Part shown: positions 1 to 11,797 of the stretch, piece after piece | Numbering within the stretch: the first letter of the stretch is position 1 | Layout of the letters: the number at the start of each line of letters is the position of its first letter | Source: Ptychodera flava | Taxonomy: Eukaryota > Hemichordata > Enteropneusta > Ptychoderidae | Direction of reading: 5' to 3' | Assembly (NCBI RefSeq): GCF_041260155.1 | Contig: NC_091931.1 | Location: 32,401,041-32,465,040, forward strand | DNA: 64,000 nucleotides | Made by a program: the position numbers and the translations under genes | The notes under the pieces: generated by a model | Database searches by the model: none | What the model saw: only the letters and a program-made list of their open reading frames with translations | What the model was told of the DNA's origin: nothing

Positions 1-1900
1 GGTCTCCAGTCCGTACGTATATGGTAGTGAACTGTACCAAACAGGTTTCCCATGTTGTACACGCAGTGTTTTTTTTTTGAAAAACAAGCTATATGGGCAA
101 GGGAGTTTCGGTACCAGCCGTATGGAAATTACACGATTTCCACAATCTTGTTGGCATATTTTCACCTTTGTGGCGTATGCTATACGTATATTGTATGCGG
201 TTGACAAATTATTAAGCAAAATATACTTATACCTTTGGTGCACTATACATATGATTGAGTTTATTGATGGGGTATTTAGAAGAGAAATTAATATTTAGAA
301 GCGACATTTAAAGAATGACGAAATATTAATAGAATTATCTCTCTCAATGCACAGTGGGAAATCAGTCTAGGTTGGATAGTAAAAAATGCAATTGTGGGGA
401 GAGATTACATGCATCTGTGTCGACATACTGAACGTCAGCACTTCCCCTTTTCAGAAACAATATGGTAATTTTACTCATGTCGCCGTTGCCCATTTCGCCG
501 TTCCATCTGCCTACCATGCTCTGAGGCCACAGAGCAGGAGAAGAAACGACAAAATTTATTGCTTCATTTTCATGGGTAGTACGGAGTTACATTGGCATCA
601 AGGAGAACTCAACGGTTTCGTCCCCTGTCTACACCTTTTGAATTTTACAACTCTGCAATGATACCTATGTTACCGTATCCTATACTTTCCTGCAATGCTC
701 TTTTTGGGGCATAATATTCCTTAAATCAAAGGGGAAAAGCGGTTGACTGTTGTTTTATTTTTTAAAACTCAGCAGGACACTGCTACTTTTGAAGACCTTG
801 GATTTCATTCTGTCAGATATGAATATAAGGGTTATTGTAACCCTTATATGTAACATTAACAATTTGAATCTAAGAACAAAAGGTGTGATTGAGAGATGTA
901 TTACCCTACAAGTGTCGTTTGATTTGTTCAAAATTAAACATGAAAAACCAGGAAAAGCGGGCAGTATGTGATAAATTCTGTTTTACTATTAATAGCGCTT
1001 TGTGGAGTTCGAGGGTTTGGACACCGTATTTGCCATTGCAGTCAAAGACGGGGATATCTTGCCGTCCATGGAGAGCTCGTGAACATTACCTTTGAAAAAA
1101 ACTGGACGAGTTGCACGACTGAGGAGTAATTATATGGAAAGGGGAGTGTTTTCACTTGTCAGGTTGGGGATTCAGGTAAATGCTTCGGCAATTAGAGAAC
1201 GACAACCATACTGTCCCATACAGGTAAGTGCCTTGTATTATACTGAACAGATGTCCTATACAACGTCCGAGGAATGAGGTGACAGATACAAGGTTACTGT
1301 GCGCCATAAAACTGAGGGTATACAGGCGGAAACTAATTGATTTCAGTTGGAAAACTAATTTTTTTCAGTTGGAATATGAAGAGAAAGGGTCATTCTAGTC
1401 ATTCTTATGTTACTGAACGCAAAGACCGTCTTACAGACGTGTTCATGGATGCATACAATAAAGAACTTGAAACTAGAGTGTAAAACGTTCATCAAATACC
1501 ATCAAATCCCTAATTTTATTCAAACAAAAATATGCAAGGATGTAGATTAAGTTACAGCCAAATGAAAATTTGGAAAATGTACGAATAAAATTTCAAGCGA
1601 AAATGTTGATTTGTCGTCGATACCATTCACTAATTACGAGTATTTCGACCAATTAAATCGCTCTTGATAAGCTCCATGACAGACGGTTGATCACAGTAGT
1701 CACATTAGTACCAGTTATAGTTTGTTGACCTTTAAAATAACAGGAAACACCTTAGATCCAGGACCGAGAGAGTATATGGAAAATCTTTAACTTCGGAAAG
1801 GTAAAACATACAAACGGATCGACACTTGCATTTAAATAAGCAATAGCGAATAATACCTTATATTAGTATATCAGTGCCAGATTATGTGTGAAGAAATAAC
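1..1900. other. intergenic, no gene recognised
   Basis: This stretch is AT-rich with only short open frames. None shows a recognisable domain, splice pattern or repeat structure. It lies beyond the 3' end of transporter gene A. I see nothing I can name in it. Confidence 0.5.
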
Positions 1901-1919
1901 GGTACGTCAGAAAGTTTTA

Positions 1920-2622
1920 CTTTGAGTCTGTTTTGTTAGGATAGGTTGTTTTACTTTGCGAAGAAACAATCACTAGTCATTTTTCGGGACATGAATTGAA
2001 AAGGTCCATTGCAATTTACACAAAGAAAGTATTTATTTTCCGAAATTTGAAGGACTTGACATGCATCAGAAAGTAAAGTTTCTGCAATGCTTGTAATAGC
2101 GTAAATTAATTTTTCCCGCTCCATTTTCCTTACACCTTGCAAATTAATTTGTTAAACAAATGTATGCCCTTGCTGATCAGATGCCAAGATTGGTATTATC
2201 AGTACCTCAGTCGGTATAAGTGATATGACAGTGACTGTTAAAGTGACACTTCAAGTTAAGAGATGCTCCAAGGAACAATTTCTTTTCAGTTACATAATTC
2301 CTCCTTCTTTATATATGCAAAAGGTACCAGAAGAGTGTTTAGCACCAGATCTCCATGGTGACTGTTGTAACCTCACTTTTACAGTTTCTTATCTGCGGTA
2401 TTCAAAGAGCTATGAAGACCGTGGCATCAAATTGATGAATCATTACAAAGACTTGATGAGATGAGGTATGAAGTGTACATTTTCCATTTTCGTTCGTTAT
2501 TCCAAAGCCTTCAGCAGGCCCCCGTCTTCGTAGCCAGCCCGATACGGCAACGTCAATGACACAAACTTTATCAGATTATGGTCGTTGGTGGCGTCACGTC
2601 TTCAAGCAGCAACATTGGTACT
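1920..2622. repeat. 3' flank of gene A, paralogous to the 3' flank of gene B
   Basis: Short blocks here match the region just past gene B (about 20450-20960) in the same order. They are a taaatt(a/t)atttttcccg block, a gatcagatgccaaga-like block, a ctatgaaga-cgt block and a caatgacacaaactnta block. The match is diverged and gapped. An aataaa signal on the minus strand is possible near 2032-2037. I read this as 3' untranslated and downstream sequence that duplicated together with the gene. The small open frames on both strands inside it are not supported as genes. Confidence 0.55.
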
Positions 2623-5600
2623 CTATGTCCCTGCACTATCTTTAGATTTCCTGCGCTGCACAAAGGCCATAGCTAAGACGATCAAAGTCGAAGTTGAGGC
2701 ACAGGCAAATGACAGATAGAAGGGACTCCTTGTGTCTTCTGTCATTTCGTACAGTTTGCCTGCGATAGAAACGAATTATAGTGAGACATGAACGCTGACG
2801 CAGAAATATAATTTTAAAAGTTTTCATTCATGACAATATTAGTTTTGCTATTAAAGGGTATTATTCTGGAAAAGCAAACAGGGGCAGGTAAATAACTTTC
2901 GTAACAAAAAGGCGTTCACAAGCTATTTGTTTGGGAGAGATGAGTAACTGGCTCCCCCTAACGTCAGCCGGCAGGAAACATGCGATTGGGCAGTCAAGTT
3001 AATCGTGATGGCGCCATCATTCAAGGTTTCAGGTTGAAATGTGTTTGACCATGTTTAATAGCAACTTCTATAAAGAGACTTTGCCTCGTAATAATCGTAT
3101 TGCCCTACTCTATCGTCAGCGGGAGTTTATGAGCCTTGATGTCATCATTTTGAAAAGAAATTCAGACATGATATATAGGAAAAGGATTAAAAATCAACAT
3201 TTATTTTCAAAATATAGTGCTTCTGATTGGCGACGTCGACGTACAAGACTGTGTTAGACCTGAATGGAATGGTCAAATCTTCGGCAGCTACAAGGGGACA
3301 GAGTAACTAATGATCCTGTTCATAGTATTTTAGAGTGCATTTTTTGAGTAAATTCAAACAGCCGTATCTCATATTGCACATTGTACATTGCTCAATATAT
3401 CATACCTGCAACCGGTAACGATAGGCCGCTTAGCCCGTAGGCGGCGAACTGTACTCCAATTGCGCGAGGAAGATCTTTCACACCAACTATGTGTCTCAAA
3501 CACACGATTACTAATGGGGTGGACCATTTGATATCCTGGGGGGGGGGCTTGGAAGATTTGGGGAAAAAAAAAGATGCCAGGTGGAGTTGCTCGAAAAAAA
3601 AAATCTGGCTTTAGGTGGCTGATGGAAAAAAAATTATGGACCATTGCGACTCGGAAAAAAAAATCTTGGCAATTGTTCGATGCACACTGCAGCATCAATA
3701 AAAATCAAGCAGTAGCTCTAGAGTTTTATAAAGCATAAACCATTTCAAGCTTGAGGAACAATAACTGAATATGAACAATTGTACAGTATACATGACCTTC
3801 TGATTAGAGGAAGTATGCTGAAATTGAAATTGCTCAACAGTGTTTTCCAGAAATGTGTAAATCTGAATGTAAGGATTTTGTCAAAATACCACAAGAAGAG
3901 AGACAGCCTGCAAACATTTTACTATTATCGTTTGCGCATAGAAAACTCATAACAATGAAAAAATGCGTAGAGACTCAATCCAATGCGTAATATTATTACG
4001 CATTGGATCGACTCTCTACACATTTTTTCATTGTTATGAGTTTTCTATATACGCATGTTTTATTCGTAAATGCGAACACTGTTATAGTGAATTATCTTAA
4101 CAATGTTTTTCTTAACAAAAGCGAATGTGTTTTGATTAGAATTGAATGAGTTTGATGGTTTTGGGGAAACTACTATGTGGTAATGAAGAATGGGAAATGG
4201 GCAATGAAATGAGCAGACAGCAGGTGATTTAAGATTAAATGTTACATTTTCACTGCAAATAAAACCATAAGTGTGTCATAAATAATACAAACAAAACAAA
4301 ATCATGTTTGTTTGTTTTGTTGTATGTGAGCCACGTCTAAGACACACAACAAAAGTACTGTTTCAGTCTGTAAATGTCACCTCAGATGCCACCAGAGAAA
4401 ACCATTTCCACTCCAAAATTTCATTTTTCGCCTTGCGAGAGGGGGGACACCCCCTCTCGCGCTCCCCCCCCCTCGTTCGCTACGCTCACTCGCCACTCAG
4501 TCGCTTCGCTCCCTCGCAGTCCACCCGTCTACTTTCTTAAATTACCCGGCTACTTTCAATGTAAGGACAACAATAACAAGTAAATGCCATAAATGTACAT
4601 GATTTTACAAATATGTTTTTGTAAAGTGAATCAAAAATGTACATGTATTTACATATCTTTATTTAGTTTCTTGAATATAGTCTGTGTGCGATAGAACAGC
4701 ATCTTGTTACTGGGTGTGAAAAACCAAGCAAACAAACATTGCACCGAAATTTGGTAAAAAAAAAATATATCTCGAAGAAGGAAAGTGAAAAAAAAAGTTG
4801 CCAGCATATGCCCTGTAGAAAAAAATAATTCATGGTGAAGCACGTGGAAAAAAATAATGGCTCTCCACCAATCTTCCAAGCCCCCCCCCCCCGGATATCA
4901 AATGGTCCCCACTTACTAATGTAGTTGAAACTCCCTGGCACAGTCCTATAACCGCACAGCATGCTGCCATGAAGGCGTACCTCTCCAGAAAGGTGAATAC
5001 TAAAATACTGATCGACAGGACGGTCAACGTCAAGGACAGCAGTGTCATCGGGGATATAATCTTGGAGTCGACAAGGCAACCGTGTCCTACGCGTCCAATT
5101 ACCGAACTCACGCCGAAGAACGTAGCCAATGTGGCGGCCTTCATCCGGGGTATGCCAACGGCCACTGCGTGTACAACTCTCCAGATCATTCCCATCTGAC
5201 TAGATGAGGTGTACAAAATTATGTATATCAAAAAGCTTCCGTAAAGCGGATACTTGCGGATAAGGGAGCAGCCGCAAAAACGAGGTATCAGTGTGAAGAC
5301 TTTTACTACACCAGTGCAATTCGGGTTAGTAGGAACAATTTCTTTCCTGTGCTCAGAAATTCCATCTGTCTCCTCAAAGGAATTGGAAGTGTCCAGACAG
5401 TTCTTCAAATTATGGTCTCCTTCGATCGTGCAGTCCTCTTTTTCGGAATCGACATTTTCACTCTCAGCAGGACTTTGCCTCGAGGACACCTTATTCCGTT
5501 CACGTGGTGCGGGTTTCATGATTACGGCGGCGACAAGAATATTTGCAGCTATCCCAGATATGATCAAAAAAGCCCCGTGCCAGCCATAATGTTCCATCAG

Positions 5601-7099
5601 GGCTTCCGACATTGGAGGGATTGCCATACTTCCGACGCTTGCCCCAAGTGCGGCGAGACCATTCGCTAGTGCATAGCGTTTTGTGAAGTACTGTGCTACG
5701 ATCGACAGGGCCGGAATGAACATTGCAGTTAAACCTATTGCTGTAGGAAAAAAATCAGAAAAATGTTTTACTATATAGTGAGTATTTACTGGTCGAAACT
5801 TGATATTGTGTAGCACCATGCTACTTCAAGCCAGTGTGGGTCACAAGGGACTTTGAAAGTGTTTAAGAGACAATCTATCGAAAAGCAACCTCATGGAGCA
5901 TGCATAGATTAATTTTGCACCACGAATTTGCGATGTGATTTGCGAAATCATTTATTTTTGTTTCAAAAGTATAATTATCATTCAAGTTTGAATTTTTTTA
6001 CACAAACGTGGTACAAATATAATCTCTTAAGAGACAATAAAGCGATAGGTAACCTGGTGCATACTTTTGAAAGCACAACAGAATGAATGAATTAATAAAT
6101 CCGTCAACAATTGGGTAAGACTAGGTACATCAATAAATTGTTCACTCATAAATTGCGACGCCGTAAAAACATGGTTTTTCGTGACGTGCGATTATCTTTA
6201 CCGTGTAAAACTCCAAAGGTAACCATAAGATGTGCCAAGCTCTGGGCAAACGCTGACAGTAACATGCCAACCGTTGCTATAATAGCTCCGACAGCGGCGA
6301 CCTTCTGTGCTCCAAATTTCGATACCAGATATCCAACAGTAGGTGCTGAGTGATAAATTGAAATATTTACTACTAGTTTACTATCATACTCGTTTGATTC
6401 GGGAATTTCGGTTTTCTTTGTTCACATTCAGAGACTGTATCACACACGAGACTGAAAGATCCGTAACGACTTCACAGAATGTATTCTCCTGCAGGGCTGT
6501 GATTAGACTGGAAGATCCGTCGCTCGAGGGCGCTCTCTACGAAGAGAAGGGAGGGTAGAGAGCGCCCTCGAGCGACGGATCTTCCAGTCTAATCACAGTC
6601 GTGCAGGAGAGTACATTCTGTGAAGTCGTTAGGTAAGTTTATAAATTAGAAACTGAGCATATTTCAGCACTTTCCAATTCATAAACTTTTCCATGCATTC
6701 ACATGAACTGCTAAGGAGTTCCAGCATCCAAGTTCAATTTTAATGTTGCAAACACATTGTGTATTATTTATGACACTGGTAAAAGATCCATTGGTCAAAA
6801 AGGTTAATGGCAAATTTCCAAAATTAACGCTCGGTCTTCATATTCAATGAAAATTTATATTTCAGTCTGAAATGTCGAGTTCCACGTGTCAACGTTGGCA
6901 CTTTCCACAGTTACTTTTGTAGTTCTTTGAATTTGCTTTTCTTAACAGACCTCGATCACGTTTTTTATTACAGTGGTTACGTAGAAATTATCATTCCTGA
7001 CCCCATGTTATTAGTATGTTGAGGGCTCTGATATAAATGGCAATATTTTGTAGCTCAGACAACCGTTTTGAAATAAAATGTAATACTAATAGTAACAAT

Positions 7100-7139
<40 letters not shown>

Positions 7140-7529
7140 CAATAATAATAACAATAACAACACGACAACAAATACAATACTTATGATAATAACAATTATT
7201 ATTATAATTGTTATTATTATTATTATTATTATTAAATTTTATAAAGACTTAAACATGTTTGCTTGGACAAATATCTTCGCATAATTTTTCCTACGTGCAT
7301 GAATAAGAACAGAAAGAAGGTATCACCTACCAATGGCAGCAATAACGAGGCCTGCTGTCGTGAACATCCATGAAACAGTTCCTGCAGCCTCGTCGAAATA
7401 TCGAAGAAACTCTATCATGAAGAGACCTGAAGTTTGCACTATCCCTATGTAGTACATATGAATGGTAAAGCTGGCCGCTACGACCAGCCATCCCCTGATG
7501 GAACCATCCGGTGAGTTGTGTTCGTCCAT
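2623..7529 (-). CDS. SLC16/MCT-like transporter gene A, exon 3 interrupted by a transposon
   Basis: This is a predicted 12-segment plasma-membrane major-facilitator carrier of the monocarboxylate transporter (SLC16) family. The substrate is unknown. Coding exons on the minus strand are 7331-7529 (start MDEHNSPDGSIRGW), 6202-6345, 3406-5740 and 2623-2759 (stop TAG). All introns are GT-AG and phase 1. The SLC16 signatures are visible: DGSIRGWLVVAASF before the first membrane segment, and YFTKRYALANGLAALGASVG near segment 5. A charged, Ser/Glu-rich loop of about 80 residues separates the two halves. Exon 3 contains a 1.4 kb insertion (3516-4912) flanked by an 8-bp duplication. Without the insertion and one copy of the duplication, exon 3 is 930 nt and the coding sequence is 469 codons plus stop, so nothing else is broken. 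With the insertion left in, translation runs into the element and stops, losing about 80 C-terminal residues. Gene A may be a recent pseudogene, a polymorphic null allele, or a gene that splices the element out. Confidence 0.85.
3516..4912 (-). mobile_element. hAT-like non-autonomous DNA transposon inside exon 3 of gene A
   Basis: The ends are inverted repeats. The left end reads ggggtggaccatttgatatcc and the right end, reverse-complemented, reads gtggggaccatttgatatcc. Both are followed by a G run and cttggaagatt. The element is flanked by the 8-bp direct repeat ttactaat (3508-3515 and 4913-4920). Removing the element and one repeat restores a reading frame identical in structure to gene B. 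An 8-bp duplication points to the hAT superfamily. I see no transposase frame inside, so it is non-autonomous. The interior has A runs near both ends, a long hairpin and a C-rich patch around 4440-4520. Confidence 0.85.
3934..4058. repeat. long hairpin inside the hAT-like element
   Basis: Two arms of about 60 bp are near-perfect reverse complements around a taatattatta centre at about 3995. The arms contain aactcataacaatgaaaaaa and its complement. It is either an internal fold-back of the host transposon or a nested small inverted-repeat element. I cannot see a clear target duplication. Confidence 0.8.
6464..6631. mobile_element. fold-back element (MITE) in intron 1 of gene A
   Basis: Two 77-bp arms (6464-6540 and 6555-6631) are almost perfect reverse complements separated by 14 bp. 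The outer ends read taacgacttcacagaatgta. The arms differ at only a few positions, so the hairpin is young or under strong homogenisation. No transposase is present. The target duplication is unclear; TA or TAAC are possible. It lies in the intron between exons 1 and 2 of gene A. Confidence 0.85.
7010..7090 (+). mobile_element. short 3' end of a LINE (first copy)
   Basis: The block ggcaatattttgtagctcag, then acaacc and tgaaataaaatg, closely matches the 3' end of the longer LINE copy ending near 9287. Both run directly into AAC/AAT microsatellites. This copy keeps only about 80 bp, as expected for a strongly 5'-truncated insertion. It lies in intron 1 of gene A. Confidence 0.7.
7091..7235. repeat. 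AAC / AAT / ATT microsatellite
   Basis: Runs of aac, then aataac variants, then att triplets follow the LINE 3' end. The same kind of tail follows the second LINE copy at 9287-9420. The repeat probably began as the LINE tail and expanded. Confidence 0.85.
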
Positions 7530-8330
7530 TGCTGACTACTTTTGAGTTCGATTTGGCGTCTCCTTCTTTAAGAAAATTACCATTGTGATTAATCATGCAA
7601 TTTTAAAAGCATACAGAAGAGCAACTTAACATTTCTCTCTTCGACATTATCATTGTATGAAATTGAAATCACTCATCACAAACTTCTAAGATAAATAGAT
7701 TTATGACGATTTCATCTTTATATGTATTTGGCATGCTACCGCATATCTAATTTTGATGTTTTTACACAAAAATCTTAAAATAAATCGCAAAACTTGATTG
7801 GAAAATTAGCGATTCATTCACAGTACAGCATACTATACCTCTCTCTTATAATCACGAAATCTTAGTACGAAAATTCAATTGAATGATGTGTTCCCTTCAC
7901 TTTCCAAAATATTGCTTAATTGTGAAACAAATTGTGAAATATGCAAAGTGCTCATTTATTTTGGTTAATGACGTCACGGATCTTTATATCAACGTGAAAC
8001 CATGATATGTTTGTTTGCACGACCTTTGTCTGTTTTTATTGTTACAAACATTTTTCACTGATAGACCAATGTCGATTTACTTTAACATCACGAATAAATC
8101 ATCCGTAATTGTCAGAGAGACAGTATAGACACATTTTGAGCAAGTTAATCAACAGGTATTTAGCTTCCATTAATTCAGGACGGACAAAAGACACTACTTA
8201 TGAAATTTTTGAACTTTGTAATTATACAAATAAGATCTGATCATGACAATCCTGCAAGAACAATCGATCAAATTGTCCTCATTTCATAGTACTTTTATTG
8301 CTGACCAAACTTTAGTTCAATGCGATAACA
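7530..8330. other. 5' flank of gene A, no gene
   Basis: This AT-rich sequence upstream of the first coding exon should hold the 5' untranslated region and promoter of gene A. I see no clear TATA box with initiator and no protein signal. It ends at the LINE fragment. Confidence 0.4.
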
Positions 8331-8399
8331 TTGGAAAACATTTACAAGGACGTTGATCGATGTGCAAGGGTAAGCAAGGATATAGATCCATGACTGTCT

Positions 8400-9290
8400 T
8401 CTCTTAGTCGACATGGAAGGGACGGTCAAATAAAATTGGAAAAACTACAAAATACATTGTTCCGAATGTCAAACCAATCGATCGAGGCATATCCTAAAGT
8501 GAAGTATGAGTTCAATAAGCTATATATCATGACAAAGCTGGCGAAAGATAAGCTATATCTTGAGACTCGTGCTTAATAAATGAAACAGCGTTACAGATTG
8601 TCAAATTCTGTAAGCCTCGAATCATATTTCGAATAGTTAGTGTCTGACAATGAACTTGTATCATGCAACTTTTCTTTCTGTACTTGATTATTGTTGTGCT
8701 GTATGGGTAATAGCTAGAAGATGATTCTACATCGACTTTAGAAACTTCAAGAAAGAGCCTGTAGGGTTATATTGAAATCGATGTTATAATGTCCAGTTTC
8801 CGCCCGCTCCTTTCTTCCAAGTTTCAATGATTGGCTACCTATTGATTTCCGTATCGATTATTCTGTATCGGTTCAGCCATCTTAAAATACTGAATGGTTT
8901 TCTACCTGATTATTTACAGCGGTTATCCTATGTTTCTGAGATGTATCATTCCAATACTCGAAGATCTAGCAATGCTGATTTACATGCTCCAACTTTTAAG
9001 ACAGCAACTGGACAGAAATCCTTTGTATACCGTGTTGCCAACAAATGGAATTGTATTCCTTCATCTATAAGGAATACTAAACGTTTGTCACAGTTCAAAG
9101 CGCAGTAACGTAGTTTTCTACATACTAGGCCTAAGAAGGCACTTCACTCGATTAGCTTTCGTCAGTTCGTATCATATTTTGACTGAAGTCAAATTTTGTA
9201 TTTTTGTTTGTATATTGTGCTTCCAGGGCGTTGATTAAATTGCAATATTTTGTAATTCAGACAACCTTCTTGAAATAAAGTGAAATTACA
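8400..9290 (+). mobile_element. 5'-truncated LINE, reverse-transcriptase C-terminal region (decayed)
   Basis: Translated pieces on the plus strand match the end of a CR1/L2/Jockey-type non-LTR reverse transcriptase. FLSVLDYCCAVW at about 8670 corresponds to the usual LxYCxxVWG motif. KLQERACRVILKS follows at about 8740. Then come HLKILNGFLPDYLQRL and FVYRVANKWNCIPSSIR (about 8880-9080), which match the conserved tail LxxxxPxYL...RxWNxLPxxIR. The frame has a stop before the last helix at about 9106 and other disruptions upstream. The 3' end shares its sequence with 7010-7090 and runs into an AAC/AAT tail. It is a dead 5'-truncated copy, not a host gene. Confidence 0.8.
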
Positions 9291-9372
9291 ACAACAACAA
9301 CAACAACAACAACCACAACAACAACAACATCAACAATAATGATAATTTCAATAACAAAACAACAACGACATC

Positions 9373-9420
<48 letters not shown>
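9287..9420. repeat. AAC / AAT microsatellite at the LINE tail
   Basis: Triplet runs of aac then aat directly follow the LINE 3' end. On the minus strand they translate as a poly-Tyr run, which is not a protein. Confidence 0.85.
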
Positions 9421-9689
9421 TGTTTTTGAAAACCAAGTTGGTTCCGACAGATCGAATCGAGCATGTCCCGTCCTTAGCTACAACTATAGCAGTTAAAATG
9501 TAAGCACTTGCAAAGAGAGGCCGTTCTAAGTTCTCAAAATATTTTTGTTTCAAATAGTAAGTTAAACTACTGTTTCAGAATAGTTAAAAACCAGTTTATT
9601 ACCCTGTTAGAGAGTTAAACGGATCAGAATTGCTTTTTGTAGTAACAGGTTACTTAAACAGGATCTGTAAGATTGACTGACCTTTTGAG

Positions 9690-10180
9690 TACTAGAACAG
9701 CGACATCCCATATAAGCGCTGTGTTCCAGCTGCAAGTCGACTATATTAGGCAGATATCTATGGTTAGATATTTGTCTGTCGGCCAGGTATTAGCAAATTG
9801 GTAAGGTTCTGGCTTAAGGATTTCAACTCCTTGCTGAGTACAGGTGCATTACGTGTGCAGTCTGACGGACTAGTCAATAATAGTAGAGGACCTGTTCACA
9901 ATCAGAGAGCTTATATCTGTATAAATGGATAGCGGTGGGACCACTGTCCTTGTCTTGGCACTAATCTTGTAACTCAAATACAACAATGACAGGCTTGCCC
10001 TTGCAAATCCATAAATAAGATTTTAAGCAGATAAGCGGTACTTAGGATATCTCGCGGAGATACATATATAAATAATCTACTATCGCAATATGCGGTATAA
10101 TAAAATGACCTTGAGAATGCAGGACACAATGACATGAACATTAATATTTCAAAAAGGGCACTTTTCATGGCGTTTCTCTC
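9690..10180. repeat. upstream flank of gene A, paralogous to 43.3-43.9 kb
   Basis: Blocks align in order with 43300-43880: a ctgcaagtcgantat block, a tcggccaggt-like block, ggttctgg followed by ccttgct, acaacaatgac followed by cttgcaaatc, and tttcaaaaagggcacttttcat. The second copy would have lain about 1-1.5 kb upstream of gene B before the Polinton inserted. This is duplicated non-coding sequence, either ancestral upstream DNA or regulatory sequence. The 74-codon minus-strand frame here is not supported. Confidence 0.6.
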
Positions 10181-11598
10181 CATATTAATTTGAACCATAC
10201 GAACATGTTTCTGGTTTCAGCAAGACTTGTGTGGAGCATTTCGCATTCATCACTGGTAAGTCGTAAGGGTTAGGAGCAGAACTGAGTAACAATTGGCCAA
10301 TGCCGAAGAACTTTATAAGTCAATATCATGCTAAGAGATATAGTTGCTTCAAAAAGCTGTGGGACTCCTAGAAACGCGTGTTTTTCACGGTGCATATTTT
10401 GAACTTCAGACGAGCAAAGTCAGGAACGGAGTAAAATGATTTGAGTCAAATTGAAACCCGTACTAGCTGCAAACGTTGATGTGTCTAACTGGTGCCCCTT
10501 TCCGTTAGTGGCTGATTGTACTAGACAGTACAACACGGAGGGTCTTCCGACGAACATTTCGAAGACGTCAGCAGGCGAGCTGTTTTATAGCCTGTTTACA
10601 ACAGCGGTTATTTACACAAAATTAGATTTATTGCTTACTAAGATCTTACATCAACCCAGGTTTGATGTCACAGCCCTATTTAAACTAAATAGTTTTGTTT
10701 CCATATAGATAAGCTTTTTGTATAATATACAGGGTTCATGTGACTTTGAACTGCTCCGCAACACTGCAACAAATTGTGAGAATTTCAACAGCATCCCTAC
10801 ACAGATTTACAGATTTTGCATTTTTCCTTACTGAGCACCTCGAATTCTGTCCTCTCGCAGCCCCTATAAGATCTAAACATTGAAGAGTTGAAACTGCCAG
10901 TGTTGAGGCGAGATCAAATACCTCTGTTTAATAATCGATAGTTGTAAATCAATTTTAAAATAGCGAATATCTTCCAAACCATCTTGCTCGTGACTATTAT
11001 CTTAACAAAAACTTGGCGAGTTCGACTGCATTCGGGTAAATTACGATGTCTAAATTTTGATGCAGTTTTCTTTTACAATGGATAATTTTAGTAAAGACGT
11101 TTGCATATTTCTACCATCCGGTAAGTGAATTTGTTGAAATAATAATTTTGATCCCAAATGAAAGGTCCTGACAGATTCCATTTACTGCACTCCGTAAAAT
11201 CAGAAGTGTCGGAGTGCAAAGCTGGCCAACTTCGATTAGAATAAGGAGGGAAATAGTTATATACTAATGTTTATGAGTGGAGAACGCTAAAACATGTTAA
11301 GGACGCGTCCATACACTACATTCAGTACAATGTAGTTACAAATAGAAACCAGAGTGTTACAAAATCTCTATGTTGTCTCATTTAAAAATGCAGTTATCTA
11401 AAGGTGGAAATGCGATAGGAATTAAAATACAGCAAAAATGATTAAATATCGTAACTGTATTTCGAAAAAAGAATTTAAATCGAAAGACATAACATATACA
11501 CATTAAAATATGCAATGAAATAAACTATAGTGAATTATCTTCTTAATGGCACCTAGCGCAAGATTATGTGTTCAGTAGGCAAGGCCAATAGCGCAATA
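10181..11598. other. intergenic, no gene recognised
   Basis: AT-rich sequence with only short frames and no domain. I see no repeats of note. It ends at the TTAA-flanked element that hosts the BEL insertion. Confidence 0.45.
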
Positions 11599-11797
11599 TT
11601 AAAGGGAATCCGTCGTCGGAACTGCGCCTGTGCGAGTTTCTTGTTTAAAAACAATGCATTTCGTGCACGATATCTAGATGCACCTCATCATCATAGCTGC
11701 AACATTTAAATTATACTGTGTAGATTATGACAGAAATGTTTTAACTTTCATCAATCGCTATCGTACGGTGTTTACATTGGTCGTATGGGTCCCATAC

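Noticed and set aside
3369-3698. Minus-strand open frame of 109 codons crossing the end of exon 3 of gene A
   Set aside because: It runs out of the transposon into host exon sequence in the wrong frame. The correct frame for the host part reads LRHIVGVKDLPRAIG and joins the rest of gene A.
8827-9108. A possible 93-residue host gene on the plus strand
   Set aside because: The translation is the C-terminal tail of a non-LTR reverse transcriptase with neighbouring motifs in other frames and a LINE-type 3' end.
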